A stretch of 64,000 bases of DNA from Effrenium voratum (GCA_963377175.1 CAUJNA010003497.1:208501-272500); one strand, 5' to 3'. Shown: positions 31,409 through 42,835, counted from the first letter of the stretch. Numbers and translations: made by a program. The notes: a model not told the origin generated them from the sequence alone.

Positions 31409-31615
31409 CTGAAAATGCCACTCGAAGCTATTCACGGGATTCAAACAACCTCTATGAGCGTTTTCGACCCCTACAAAAAAGACACGTCACGTGATAGATT
31501 CCCTTTAAGACCAACAGGGGAAGACAACTGTCGGTTTGGAAGCCTCCCGTTTCCTGGTTAGCTCGTTCTGTTGTACAACAGATAGCCCCTTGCTCATGTT
31601 CTCGGCCTCAAACAC

Positions 31616-31658
31616 CTGCAAGTGCTTTGCGTCTTAACCAACAATCAGGTCCGCAAAT
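31616..31658 (-). CDS. Short exon following a C element
   Basis: Acceptor GGAAGTGAG (C end), donor GCAG|GTGTTTG; phase 0/1: ICGPDCWLRRKALA. Confidence 0.45.
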
Positions 31659-31863
31659 CTCACTTCCTGAGTGGACTGACCAGAAAAAAATGACTAAAAC
31701 TTGTGTTTGCACTAAACACGATTAGAGTTAGGCCCAGTTATAGAATGTACATCTTATTGGTTGCTTCAATTTCAATCACTGGTAAAATGTGACATGTATC
31801 CTAAGTCTACCCCAGTAAACTGGTCCAGACCCCAAAAAGTGACCCAAAATCCGCGGAGTTCAC
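31659..31863 (-). repeat. Family C element filling an intron
   Basis: 205 bp from GTGAACTCC to GGAAGTGAG, longer than other C copies because of extra bases in the middle. Bounded by exon-like segments on both sides, though their phases do not fit simply. Confidence 0.5.
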
Positions 31864-31937
31864 CGAGTGAGCCTTCCAGGGCCAGGAAGCACAAGGCCGC
31901 TGTCACGGAGCCCAGGAAACACTCCGAGGCCCGCCAC
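31864..31937 (-). CDS. Internal exon with hydrophobic helix
   Basis: Phase 1/1, 24 codons: WRASECFLGSVTAALCFLAL. Nearly all third bases G or C. Donor CG|GTGAACTCC lies in the C-element end. Confidence 0.5.
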
Positions 31938-31984
31938 CTCGGCCGGAGGCTTCTCCATGGAGTGTCCCATAGAAAAGACGTCCA

Positions 31985-32112
31985 TGTGGCCATGGGTCAA
32001 AATCCAAATCCTACCCCCAGTGAACATCTCAATCCCCACTAAAATAGACTGAGATATGTGGTGCACCCACCCCAAAATGGTACCATTGGTTTTGACCCAC
32101 GGCCATGTAGGG
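31985..32112. repeat. Family F element
   Basis: Inverted ends 'atggccatgggtcaaaa' and 'ttttgacccacggccatg'. Clearest copy of F. Confidence 0.75.
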
Positions 32113-32380
32113 CTTGATACCAATAGTCCAGCCCCCACATGACCCCCCATGTTGAAAATATAATCCTTGTGGTGTTCAATGGTCATCCCATGTACAATAC
32201 GACCTCTTGATCAACCCCCATCTAAGACCGGTCCAATTTTTGTTGCTGCTGCAACGACCTCTCTACAAAAGAAGGAGTTTGATTGCTTTTTGCGGGAATG
32301 GACAATCCGAACTGTTGCTCCAAAAAAAAAGGTTTACGTCAGAAGATCCGTTGCCAAGTAGACATAGAGGAAAGGTTTTG

Positions 32381-32408
32381 GTGTGGGTTGGGTTGGGTTG
32401 GGTTGGTC
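32381..32408. repeat. GGGTT pentanucleotide run
   Basis: Four units of 'gggtt'. It resembles no telomere repeat I would expect (TTTAGGG type); treated as a microsatellite. Confidence 0.8.
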
Positions 32409-32718
32409 ACTGGGTTGTTATGGCTCCACTTGCCATGGCAAATTAGTGTGCCCCTGAGGTTTACAGGGAAAGTGGCGGAGTGGAACATTACTTGAGCCGG
32501 GGACAAACTATGGAGCGAGTCAATCGCCAGCTATTTCGTTGGGTCTTGTAGAGCGGCCCGCGTTGTCCTTCTGGGTCAGACTTCGACCCCCGCAACAAGT
32601 TTCGCTCTTTGCTCCTAAGCTTCCACTTGCTTAAGCCCCCTGGAAAACCACATATCATATGTCAGGTAGTGACAGATTCCCTTTTGAAACAAGGGAACAT
32701 AACATCATGTCCCTTCAC

Positions 32719-32848
32719 CATATGCTCCTCAGGGAACATGACGGACACACAGACCCAAAATCCCAGCAGCTCAGCCGACTCCATGCGCGCCTTAACGCCT
32801 CGAGATCTGGAAGTTCAGTGAAGGGTCTGGCGTAGATTACGCCAATGC
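32719..32848 (-). CDS. Internal exon, unknown protein
   Basis: Acceptor ACGCCAAG, donor ATG|GTGAAGGG; phase 2/2, 42 codons. Contains ARPFTELPDLEALRRAWSRL. Product not recognised. Confidence 0.6.
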
Positions 32849-33499
32849 CTTGGCGTGGGCTAGGTGTTTGACCCCCGACCCACGATTTTCTAATAAACCA
32901 CAAGCATCAAATGGGCCGACAAGGGTTGAACAAATTGTGCGTCCAAAATGTGCCATGAACAACTTCTCTGTGCGAAAGCATCCAATGGAGACACGTGGCA
33001 GGTGCACCCTCTGTTTTCAGTGGGTTGGTCGGAAGATGTACTTTACAATCGACTGCCCTGACAAAGTGTAGGTGGGCCAATTCACATCGGTGTTACATGC
33101 ATGTATTCCATGTAAGCATACCAAGGCGTATCTACTAACAGCCCAACAAAACCGATCTTCACAAACAGACCTGCCGTGGACCTGGTCAAAGCCAGGCGCC
33201 AACGTGAAACTAACATTGGACTTTCGTCTGCCCGCAAAAAGCGGCGGTTCCTTATATAGATGGTGCAGGTGGAAACGATTATACGCTCCTAACATTAACA
33301 TATATGTGTATATACATAACATAGTAAAACATCCCTCGAGGATAACGTTCCTCCAGGTCGCCAGTGGTGGATGTCATCTTTTTCCGGCGCCCGCATAAGC
33401 TAGAAAAAACGAACAAAAACACGCATCTTTTCCCCTTGAATATCACCCCAAAAGAAAACTAACTTTTCACTTGTCCCACAAGGGAGCAGGTCTAAAAAC

Positions 33500-33617
33500 C
33501 TAAGGCAATGCAGAGAACCCCGCAAAATGCAACGAGGCGGCGCAACGCGCTCCACTCAGCGCTTTTGCTGCAGCTGAAGATTTGCCGAGGTGCCTGCGGG
33601 TAGAGCTCTGTGCCAGA
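33500..33617 (-). CDS. Internal exon, unknown protein
   Basis: Acceptor GTTCTAAG, donor TTAG|GTTTTTAG; phase 0/1, 39 codons. Contains QIFSCSKSAEWSALRRLVAF. High G/C third bases. Confidence 0.65.
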
Positions 33618-34418
33618 CTTAGAACCCCCCAAATGTTGCTTTCCCGCATTTACGTGTTCACAAACATGGCTGCTTTGGGTCGAACCCAATGTGGGGATAG
33701 CTTGTTGCTAATCAACCACAAGGGCGAAAGCTTTAAGTGACCTGAGTCCGCTAGTGGAATTACCCCTTTTCGAACGCGGCAATTGCCCTTCTGCCGTAAT
33801 TGGAGCACGCTATGCTTGGTGTGCAGACAAAGCGAAGGCACATTTGCTCAGGTTGCGGGGCCCACCCAACGGACCCAGGGCAAGATGGGAAGCCGCATGT
33901 TGAAATTGTACCAGTATGACAGGATTACCAAAACGAAACCAAGTTTGCCTGTCTCAAAATTTGGAGACACACCCTTCCACGGCTTGACGTGAAACTCATG
34001 CCTGCGTGGAAATTCAGAAACCGAATCTGTCATGTGGGATTTTAGAACCCTAACCGTAGACGCAACTGTCCAACTCTTGGTGTTGCATCGCAGCACCCCA
34101 CCAAAATAAACAAAGAAACACATGCCAAGAACTGTGAAGACATGTTCAGATGGGTGCCTGTGTCGAAATACTGAATGCCCTACGATCTTCCCTTCGCTGA
34201 GTTTGGAGCAGGTCAGGATTCAGAACCATGGGCATCGATTACCCCTTGGTGGGCATTCCAAATTTAGGAAGGGTAGACTGCCAACAAGATCCATGGTTTT
34301 CTGATGGAAGAACCTATCTTTTACACTTTCAGCTCACATGATTCAACTTCTTGCGGGGCGGGAGAAGCGGATGTTTGGATCCTTACAAAAATGTCAAACG
34401 GCGAAACCTGCTTTTCAC

Positions 34419-34478
34419 CGGCTTTTCCCTGGTTGCCTCGCCTCCCGCGCTCGGCAGCACTCCTCAAAGTAGCCTCCG
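34419..34478 (-). CDS. Internal exon, unknown protein
   Basis: Acceptor CTACCGTCTCAG, donor CG|GTGAAAAGC; phase 1/2, 19 codons: GGYFEECCRAREARQPGKS. A plus-strand frame is also open. Confidence 0.5.
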
Positions 34479-36300
34479 CTGAGACGGTAGAGGTATGAGT
34501 CAACTTGACTTGGCCAAGCTAAGCTTCATGCGCCAAACCTAAGGCACCCACAAAATGGATGTGTTTGCTGTTCTTTAAAACCATCAAGAAAGGGGCACCC
34601 TCAAAAAAAAAAAAAAAACGATTGTTGAAAGTAGCCCTGGGGCATAAATCAGTAGAACGGAGTGGGCACTGGGGCAGTCACGTGTGTAGTTATTTGAGTC
34701 TGAAATTTAATAGGGGACCTTTTTGGTGGTGGGGATTCCTCCCCATTACCCGCGCCCGTTCTTCGATGTTTCCCTTTTGGCCAAGAGTTGCGCGGGTAAA
34801 CTCGGTCTATTCAACTGAAAGTTTGAATGGGTTCTCAAAATGGCATTTGGGGGTTGGTTCCCTTTAAACCACCATTTGGAGGGTTTGAGGATGTCAATTC
34901 AATGGGTGCAGATATATGAAAACGTGGCCTGTAACCCAGAAAAACATGTTCACAAAATGTGGACAGTGGACACAAGGCAAATACATAGACGGGCGGGCCT
35001 GTGCTGTTGTTGGGTTGGGCGCGAGGGTGACACACCATCATTTTTTAGTGTGTCGGGGTCACCTTTGTAATGTCCAACCTTGCAGGTTCCCATTGGAGGT
35101 TCCCAGTCTTCCCTTCAGTGTAGCGCAAAGCTGTCAGCCGGCGGCTACCGGTCCAAGAGCAGTTTGTTGCCACTTCGCAAAGTAACATGACACCACCCCC
35201 CTCCCCCCAAAAAAGGCGGAGTGGGCTGAAAAAGGCTTCCGGAGTTCTAAGTGCCCAGATCGTTCACCACCACACCGCGCACCACGCCGCACACCACACC
35301 ACACACCACACCGCGCCGCAAACGAACTCGGGGGAAAAATGAGCTCAGGCGATCCCCAACAGCACCACACCCTCCTAGAATCCTCGCAAAACCCACCCGG
35401 GACCCACCTCGCCGCCGGATTTGCTGAGGACGCCTCCTTCTAACTTTATAAGCAAAGCTCGACGTCGCAATCGGGCCCGATCGGGGCCCGACGGTGGAAT
35501 CGGGGCCCGAAAAGGGCCCGACGGTGCCACCAACCCCAGCCACCCATATTATATAGCTCAACGCCGGTTTTCCTTGGCATGCGGCCTTGCAACAGTATCG
35601 AGAAAACTAGGCGACGCCAGCTTGGTACAGTTGACGGGGCCCGACTGAGTCAGGCCATGCGCCAGGCACTGGGCTTGTCGAGCGCCCTTGCCCACGTTCG
35701 GAGGTCTATGGTGCATGGAAACAGTCTATGGCAGAAGCCCTGCAGGTTTTACTGATCTTCAGCCTTTGCCAGCATCCATGGCATGAGTATGAATACAGGT
35801 CGGTGTTTGTCAAACACCTCAAGGTGTAGAGGCTTGGCCAGTTGGGGTACGAGCCCTGCTTAGGCTTGTCGCTGGCCGGGTTGGGCGTGCGTTGGGCCGG
35901 CCAGGACTGGCCTGGCCCAGGACCAGTCCCAGGGACTGGTCGCAGGGGAAGGCTATGCTCTGGTTTGGGCGGGGGCTGTCGGGCTTTTGGGCAGGGCTGG
36001 TTTGGGCGAGCTGCCTGAGGCCCAGTGGAGAGGCTTGGCCAGGGTAGACCATTTTTGCAAAGTTGTGTTTTGCAGTTTTTTCAGACCCAAATGGACGCCG
36101 GCGTGCTTGGCCCCAAATTTTCTTGTAGGTATCTTTGGATCCAATCCAAGTGCGTCGAAGATAGTCTCAGCAAACACCAAGAACAATGTAGCAGATCTTT
36201 GTGCCAAACCGGCTGGCAGCAAAACATGCGAAAAGCACATGAAGACACTTTGCCAGGAATGTGTGCTAGGATAGGCTAAAGGGGCCAAGAATCTCGAGCC

Positions 36301-36400
36301 ATGAGTCGAAGAGAAGAGAAAAGAACAGAAGAGAAGACAAAAGAGCAGACGAGACAAGGCGAAACGAGAAGAGAAGAGAAAAGAAGAGGAGAAGAGAGGT
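36301..36400. repeat. GA-rich (AGAAG) tract
   Basis: Purine run made of 'agaagagaa' variants. Any protein read here is low complexity. Confidence 0.9.
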
Positions 36401-36662
36401 GGTTCAGGCAAGAACCTGATGTCCGACGGATCAATTGTACTGGAAGTCCCTGGTATGTGTATTGTTGGTATTGGTTCACGCGAGCTCCCTTTTCTATGGC
36501 AAAATGCAAGGAGTGCAATACTACTAAAGAGAAGGGCCATGGGCCACAATGGCACATGTGTCAAAACGATTGTTAGAAGGTCACTAGTCTGCAAAAACAC
36601 AGAACAAACAGACACAAATTCCTTTTCACTTTTGGCATCGAATTATGATCTCAAGGCTCTAC

Positions 36663-36694
36663 GCCGTAGCCATATTTTAAATTGCCGTAGCCAT
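36663..36694 (+). other. Two copies of a spliced-leader-like 11-mer
   Basis: 'gccgtagccat' occurs twice, 20 bp apart; the second continues 't'. This matches the start of the dinoflagellate spliced leader (D-CCGTAGCCAT..., D = A, G or T). The remaining leader bases are not conserved, so it is a relic or a chance match. Confidence 0.4.
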
Positions 36695-37332
36695 TGAGGA
36701 ACATGATTTAGATCGATTTCGAACACATCAAACAAATCACTCTCTTTTGCGACTCGGACATGTTGGTTTCGTCTTGTATCTACGTAGTTTGTACACACTG
36801 AGTGCAACTGCATTCTAACTCGCACACGGAAACGGCAGCAACAGTAGACACCTATTCGTGCCCAAATGGTTTTGCATCTCATGAAAAACAAGGACTGATG
36901 TGTCCTAGTGAAACTTATCGACTCACTCAAAGCAGAAAAGATATTCTTGTAGGCGATGAAGTTGATATCGCAATTGGAATAGTCTTGTAGACAATAAGTA
37001 CAAAAGCCAAATCTCGTGAGGATGCGGATTGGTTGGTTATGTCGTTGTGCCGACGGTGGTTGCGAATTGGGCTGCTGATCATCGCTTGAGGAAGCGGATC
37101 ATGTCTTGTGGCTTTCAGCGCCACCGCTGGTTGTGATTTTTGCACTTGCTGTATCTCTCATTCCTGTAATGCTTCCATCCACTGTCTCATGCTGATATGC
37201 CAACCCCCCCCCCTTTACACAACCCCAAAATTTGTGGGGTCGTGTTTGCCTTCGGGCAACAAGAAAACCACCACCCCCCCCCCCCCAACCCCCAAAACCT
37301 TTGGGGTCGCAAGTGCGGTCGTAAGCACAAAC

Positions 37333-37337
37333 AAGCG

Positions 37338-37390
<53 letters not shown>

Positions 37391-37414
37391 ACAAGCAAAC
37401 AACCACACAAACAC

Positions 37415-37466
<52 letters not shown>

Positions 37467-37620
37467 CCAACCAACCAACCAATCAATCAAACAAACAAAC
37501 AAGCAAGCAATCAAGCAAACAACAAAAAAGCAAAAAACAAACAAACAAACAAGAAAACAAACAAACACACACAAACACACAAACAAACAAAAAACAAACA
37601 AACAAACAAACAAACACACA

Positions 37621-37654
<34 letters not shown>

Positions 37655-37905
37655 CAAACAAACAGACAAATAAACACACAACCACACAGACACGCACAAA
37701 CAATAAAACAACAAACAAACAAACACGCACAAACAATCAATCAAACAAACAAACAAACAAGCAAACAAACAAACAAACAAACAAACAAACAAACAAACAA
37801 ACAAAACACACAAACAAACAAACAAACAAACAAACAAACAAACAAACAAGCAAACAACCAAACAAAACAATAAACAGACAAACAACCAAACAACAAACCA
37901 AAAGA
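37333..37905. repeat. Compound tetranucleotide array
   Basis: Three blocks in a row: AAGC (about 37333-37400), AATC (about 37418-37490 and 37622-37650) and AAAC for most of the rest. No stop occurs in the forward AAAC frames, so long NKQT-type frames appear that are not genes. Confidence 0.95.
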
Positions 37906-38383
37906 ACATCGGCAAACAAAACACGTACAACACAACACTTACATTCACTCCCTTTTTCGCTGGCCATTCGCGTTTCCCCTTGAGCTTCGCGCCTGGACCA
38001 GCATCACAACCGCCGAGGCCCCACTCCGGCGCGGCCACCTCGAGGGCGGCTACTTTGCTTGCTGTTTGCGACTTGGAATGAGTTGGAATAACCCCAAACT
38101 GAGCCATCACTAGTGGTTTTCCTAAAAGGGGGGGGATCCTGAAAACCCCTGGATTCATTCCCTGACAACACTGTTTTGAGGGGGTTCTTTTCAAAAAGAA
38201 ACCAACACGAAGTTCACTTTTGTTTGGGGGAGTCCCCCCGAAAACAGGAACCACACCCACTTGGCATTGGGTGTTTCTCAGAACGGCGCATTGAACGCAC
38301 CTTTTGCTGGCTAACTCGGCAAACGTTTTCATGCTGGTCCTTTGAGGCGGCGCATGCCTTGGCTTGATCACAAGACCCCCGAG

Positions 38384-38472
38384 TGGATGCGCTGGAACTT
38401 GTTGTTTACCTCCAAAATGGTCTTCCCAAAAAGTGTCTAGAGTTCAGCAACTCAGGAAGTGAGAAAATCCAC
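38384..38472 (-). repeat. Family C element
   Basis: Core 'gtttacctccaaaatggtct' and right end 'caactcaggaagtgag'. It lies next to the donor of exon 38473-38670. Confidence 0.65.
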
Positions 38473-38670
38473 CCTCTGAAGATTTCTCCTAACACATTGA
38501 AGCAACCGTCCCTTGAAACCCGGTTTACCCCACCTTCCATGCACCTGGAGGCCTGCAAGGAATCTATGTGGAAGGAACCATCCCTGCAACATGTTGCCCA
38601 GAACTCTAACTCGGTGCTTCGCGGCATGGGAGCGGGTTCCGTCTCGAAAATCACACACGAATATAGGTCT
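38473..38670 (-). CDS. Internal exon, basic protein segment
   Basis: Acceptor TTGGAGAG, donor CAGAGG|GTGGATTTT; exactly 66 codons, phase 0/0. Contains CDFRDGTRSHAAKHRVRVLG and GFKGRLLQCVRRNLQR. An alternative frame reads PAPMPRSTELEFWATCCRD. Product not recognised. Confidence 0.55.
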
Positions 38671-38895
38671 CTCTCCAAAATAGGGAACTCCGCCCAATAA
38701 AATGGTTGGCTTCCTTGCGGTGTCCTACTAAAACCGACCAAAAGTGGGTAGGTACCCTCACCACAGTCATGAATAGAAAAGATCAACCGCTAGTCGCAAT
38801 CCCCCCCTACCAAATGACCATTCCCCCCCCCCCAAATCCACAAAATCTTCGCTGGCGCGAGCGGCTGCACAGCAACTCTCCCAGGTCTTGTTCAC

Positions 38896-38968
38896 CCAGC
38901 AGCCTGAAGCGCCAAGGGGTACTGGGCTCCCTTCGCCAAGGGCTAAGAGGGTCTCTTAATCGACTTAG
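38896..38968 (-). CDS. Internal exon, unknown protein
   Basis: Acceptor TCTCTCAG, donor CTGG|GTGAACAAG; phase 0/1: LSPWRREPSTPWRFRLL. A plus-strand frame is also open. Confidence 0.45.
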
Positions 38969-39019
38969 CTGAGAGATTGAAATGTTTGGACCCCAAAAAG
39001 GGGCCTTAGGCCTTAGGTT

Positions 39020-39125
39020 CACACTTCTGATCGAGTGGATGGGCAAGCAAAGTCTGGACTTTTTGTTTACCACTAAAATGGCTCGCCCAAAAAGTTTAAT
39101 GTCCGGGGACTCAACTCGGGACGCA
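39020..39125 (-). repeat. Family C element
   Basis: Core 'gtttaccactaaaatggct' then 'aaaagtttaatgtcc'. Confidence 0.6.
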
Positions 39126-39369
39126 AGGATAAAAAGGTTCTCAGGAACACTATTTGTTCAGAAGTGTTTGAGTCCCTGATTCCACGCAGGATTGGCAAGG
39201 GACATGTCTATTTAAGTTGTCCAAATCCTGAAGAAGGGTATACAACTGCCTAGCTTAGGCACGGACGGACTTGCAAAATATCAATTTCCCCCAAACTTCG
39301 TCAAACTAGTGGGCCCCCCCCACGATGGTGGCATTCCATTTGGTTTCCCTTCAAACAAAAAACAGGTAC

Positions 39370-39582
39370 CCGCGAAAACGCGATAGGCGATAGCCAAGTG
39401 TTCCCACTCTCCCTGTACTGCGGGCAGCTCAGCAAATGGGTGTCAAACTTTTGGATCACGTTAAACGGAGCACCAACGCAAAAACCACAAGTTGAAAAGG
39501 GACCATGATCCGTCAATCCGCAGGGCAGCCCAAAAGCCAACGCGTAAAGCACACACCACTCCAGAAGAAGGACACCATGATG
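39370..39582 (-). CDS. Large internal exon, cysteine-rich
   Basis: 71 codons, phase 0/0. Acceptor GGAAGTGACAG is a C-element end; donor CGG|GTACCTG is a G-element end. Contains CVLYALAFGLPCGLTDHGPF and VIQKFDTHLLSCPQYRESG, with several cysteines. No family recognised. Confidence 0.7.
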
Positions 39583-39665
39583 CTGTCACTTCCTGAGTTG
39601 GCAAAAAGTCTAACCTTTGTGCTTGCACCTAAACTGAAGTCCCATAAACGCGGACAAAGACCAAC
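39583..39665 (-). repeat. Family C element, diverged
   Basis: 'cacttcctgagttggcaaaa' then 'acctttgtgcttgcacctaa'. Supplies the acceptor of exon 39370-39582. Confidence 0.6.
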
Positions 39666-39697
39666 AGGTTCGAGTCATCTTCAAAGGGTACTCGCTT

Positions 39698-39800
39698 GGG
39701 TAACCTAGGTTATAACCCACTTACAAGTCGCAAGTGGGGGTAACTAACCTTGCTAGTGGGTGAAAACAACGGCTTGCCTAACCACTTGGCCGAACATCCA
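39698..39800. repeat. Family I element
   Basis: 'ggtaacctaggttataaccc' near the start and 'catccaagtatg' near the end. Second copy 49658-49745. Confidence 0.6.
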
Positions 39801-39832
39801 AGTATGAAACTGACGACCCCACTGCTGCCTGC

Positions 39833-39927
39833 CTGCCATCCGAGAACTCAGCTCATGGCCGGGTTCCGCGAGCCGGCGGCTTGTCTCAGGCCACTGGATT
39901 GCAAGCCCGAGCAAGGTCGACCAGTGG
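39833..39927 (-). CDS. Internal exon, unknown protein
   Basis: Acceptor CCCATGAAG, GC donor GGCAG|GCAGGC; phase 1/1, 31 codons: STLLGLAIQWPETSRRLAEP, about 90 percent G/C third bases. A 133-codon plus-strand frame (39750-40151) overlaps it and also looks protein-like. Confidence 0.5.
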
Positions 39928-40175
39928 CTTCATGGGAAAACGTTTTCGGAAAACTGGCAAAGCCACTGGTAAACCCGAAGGTCCTACTGGTTGGTCTTAG
40001 GGGTGAAAGATCAAGGTCTTGGGAGGATTGCATGCCCTTGACTTTTCTTGGAATGATTGTGTCGACTGCAGATTACCACTGTTCTTTGGGTCAACTGACA
40101 TTATCCAAATTCAAAGCCCAAATAAATGAAGGATGGGGACCCCGAAAGTGAAAGACTTCCGAAATGAGCCCCGAC

Positions 40176-40424
40176 CTGCAACAAAAACGGGCCCAAAGAA
40201 TTCCTCCCAGGTGCTCGGCACATGAAACAGCAAACATTCACATCCCGAGCCTCATTGACATGCATGTCCCATGTGCAATGCCTAGGCAAAGCCGTGTCGA
40301 TTCTGCTCGGCACCATTTTTGGGAACCGGACATGTCGCATTTCGGATAATTTTGAGACAAAGCCTATGCTACGCTTGAGGGCTCGAGCCACGTGCCAGTC
40401 GATTCCCATCGTCCCATGTAGGTC
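40176..40424 (-). CDS. Large exon, unknown protein
   Basis: Donor TTGCAG|GTCGGGGC is clear; upstream edge approximate. Contains LKRSIGFVSKLSEMRHVRFP and ALPRHCTWDMHVNEARDVNV. Product not recognised. Confidence 0.6.
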
Positions 40425-41003
40425 GTGTCAAGACGTGACCCTGGCACGCACGGTCAACTTAGCTATGGGGGGTTTGAGTGCGTTGCCACCCTGTCTGCTT
40501 CATGGGAGACATGTGGAAACTTGACAGTTCAGTCTGGGAACTTGGACGCTAGAGCAACGGACCATATTGCCAGGGAAGCCTAAAACACGTGGTCAAGACC
40601 CAGACAATTCTCACTGTACTTCCCCAGATGGTGAGACAAACGCATTACTCTACTGGAAATTAAGCAGACACATCTCAAACATGCAAGCACATCGCAAACA
40701 CATCTCGAGCGCCCTTTTTGCTGTGTGTTGCAACATGGCCCAATGCAACTCTTTTGGCGGTGCAACCGCTAAGGTTTTGACTCAGAGACAAAGTGATTCA
40801 CTCTGCTTAAAGTGACGAACTCTGCTGGAGCCTTGGATTTGGTCCTGCCTGTTTAGTCTTGACAGCTTGGCTTTCTTTCGGACTTGTTGGTTTGCTTGCC
40901 TCACTTGGGCTGTGAGGCTAAGGTTTATTGACTGCGCCAGCCCCCAGATCGCGCAATGAAATTGCCCGAAAGGACTGTAATTGCAAGGGGCACCAAACCT
41001 CAC

Positions 41004-41168
41004 CGGACCTCCAGTGGCCATACGTGGAAAAACGGCCCCAGCTGAATGTTTAGCGACCCCCGCCAGAGACGACGTGCCGAGAGTCGTATCGTCCGCCCTC
41101 GCCCGCCATGGGCCTGGCAAGTCTTCAAGTGGGGCAAGTGGGGCCGCTCGCGGCACGGCACGGGTGGG
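41004..41168 (-). CDS. Internal exon, frame unsettled
   Basis: Very good acceptor CCTTGTTCTAG and donor CG|GTGAGGTTTG; 165 bp. Two frames are open end to end: one has RTIRLSARRLWRGSLNIQL (more G/C third bases), the other LEDLPGPWRARADDTTLG. Confidence 0.6.
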
Positions 41169-41214
41169 CTAGAACAAGGAAATCATACCAATTGTCCACC
41201 CCCAAAACAGCATG

Positions 41215-41545
41215 CACACAATAAAAACCACGCATGGCCTGGGCAACTGATCTGGATCTTCGTGAACCGCTGGGGCCGCCCACTAGAACTTTTGCTCATG
41301 GTCTTTCGACTGAACAGTAAGAACATTCTACAAATGAGTGGACAAGCTTGGTGGCTAGGAGCTATCTCTTTCAGGTCTTTTCTGTAGGATGATGCCGCTT
41401 CAGAAAAACGCGGCTTGTATTTGGTTGCCGGTTGTGTAAACACGTGGACCCAGCTGAACGTCCCAAACCAATCCGTTTTCTTGGAGCTCCGCAATTGGAG
41501 GGTGCCTCCTTGGTTAGAACTCTTGGCCAGGCCCCGAAAAGCCAC
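41215..41545 (-). CDS. Open exon-like segment
   Basis: Over 100 codons open, containing EAASSYRKDLKEIAPSHQAC and GRPQRFTKIQISCPGHAWF. Splice ends not resolved. Product not recognised. Confidence 0.45.
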
Positions 41546-41552
41546 ATTCTAA

Positions 41553-42158
41553 TCAAACGGTGGATGCCCTGTTTGCCATATTGCAAGCAAGCCAACCACA
41601 CAGCATGGTTGAGTTTACGTTGGGCTTGCAACTTGTTCCCTCCGGGTCAAAATGGGTGCCCAAAATGGAACCCAAGGATTGAAACCTGCAGTCCGCTGGT
41701 ATATACCCCCCTCGCACAATTGAGTTGGAATCCACGCTAGTGCACGCATCACGAGCCCAAGAGACTTCTTTGACTTCAGCCTCTTGGCCAACGAACAAAC
41801 CCGGTGAAAGGACAAAACTGGTGGTACCAGCACACCGACTTCCAACTAAAAACCACTGGAAACCAACTCGTTTCCAGCAAATAATACCTAAAGACGTCCA
41901 GGTTCGCTGTTGGATACCAAAGCTGAGAAACTGGTGCCTCTCCATACATTTGCTGGGGATACGGGCTCTCCCAGGGTTATGTGAGTGACCCTTGTGAGCC
42001 GCCGATGGCTTGGAGCCAACCGTATCATGGATCCAAGAACCCAACCTCTTCCCTTGCCCCGCGCTCCAATCGAGCCGCGGTCCGCATTTTCGGTCGATCG
42101 CCGCCATTGCTCTTGAAGAGGCGGACAAAGCTATATTGTTTGCATTCGGGTGGCACAT
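41553..42158 (-). CDS. Long open segment, about 200 codons
   Basis: One minus frame stays open for about 600 bp, with SSRAMAAIDRKCGPRLDWSA in its GC-rich upstream part. It probably holds one or two exons; I could not fix the ends. Confidence 0.45.
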   Translation of the reverse strand: MCHPNANNIALSASSRAMAAIDRKCGPRLDWSAGQGKRLGSWIHDTVGSKPSAAHKGHSHNPGRARIPSKCMERHQFLSFGIQQRTWTSLGIICWKRVGFQWFLVGSRCAGTTSFVLSPGLFVGQEAEVKEVSWARDACTSVDSNSIVRGGYIPADCRFQSLGSILGTHFDPEGTSCKPNVNSTMLCGWLACNMANRASTV

Positions 42159-42289
42159 GGAGGCCCTTCGCTTAGGTCAGGAGACCTCCAAAGCCTCTGT
42201 GGAAAACAACATCAACATGGAAGAGGATACCTTCAATGAGAAAAACGTGTGAACAAAACATTCAGAAGGCACCTGGACCTTCGTCCTCC

Positions 42290-42600
42290 TGAAAAAAAAA
42301 AGCAGTTTCCGCCTTTGACTGTATATTCGGGAAATCGTAGTACTTTTTACCGCAAAAACCTGAAACTCCTGAAACTCCTAAAAACCACACTATTGGCACT
42401 GCTCGCGGCCTTTGACAGATTAAAGAAGCTTTGCAGGGGTAAACGACTTAATGCAGCCCGCAAGTTTGTCAAAACATGCAACGGCGGTCCAAAGTTGTGC
42501 GGTGCAGAAAAAGCGTACCCATTTTGACCGCAAAACGCCCGCCAATTTCCGCAAAACTCCCGCAAAAACCCGCAAACTCCCGCAAATCAGAAAAAGTCGT
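42290..42600. other. Stretch with CGCAAAACTCC-like short repeats
   Basis: 42535-42595 repeats 'ccgcaaaactc' variants; the left part has 'ctgaaactcctgaaactcct'. No exon supported. Confidence 0.6.
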
Positions 42601-42835
42601 AGTTTTGATGACCAAGGCATCCCATGGTGTTCAGTGGCACGTTCGCAAGTGCTGCGAGGTGTATTTACTTTGTATGGCCAACGTGCGACTGGAAACGATG
42701 CAATTCGTATGTGTTTTTGCCCAAATTGTAGCTAAACCACTGGAATTCGGTAAATCGTAGGGGTCTCCTAAAACACCCAGAAATTTCCCGGAGTTTGAAG
42801 GTCCAGGCAAATGAGTTGCGGGGGGGGGGTTCCAC

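Larger units (their letters stand above)
34479..38472. other. 4-kb stretch with few or no exons
   Basis: Contains a G-type element near 34840, CACCAC-rich DNA (35265-35320), a GGGCCC-rich imperfect palindrome (35470-35525), 'ggactgg' repeats (35880-36010), a GA-rich tract (36301-36400), spliced-leader-like 11-mers (36663-36694) and the tetranucleotide array (37333-37905). A minus frame near 36643-36930 is open but not supported. Best candidate for an intergenic region. Confidence 0.5.

Noticed and set aside
32381..32408. GGGTT run as an internal telomere
   Set aside because: Wrong motif for a TTTAGGG-type telomere and only four units.
32850..33071. Plus frame ending with a C-x2-C...C pattern, like a PiggyBac transposase tail
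   Set aside because: Too short, no DDD core anywhere near, and the match is only a few cysteines.
37108..37983. 291-codon plus-strand open frame
   Set aside because: It reads through AAGC/AATC/AAAC repeats and consists mostly of repeated N, K, Q and T; a repeat artefact.
37646..38371. 241-codon minus frame
   Set aside because: Antisense of the same repeat, giving repeated L, F, V and C; no exon signals.
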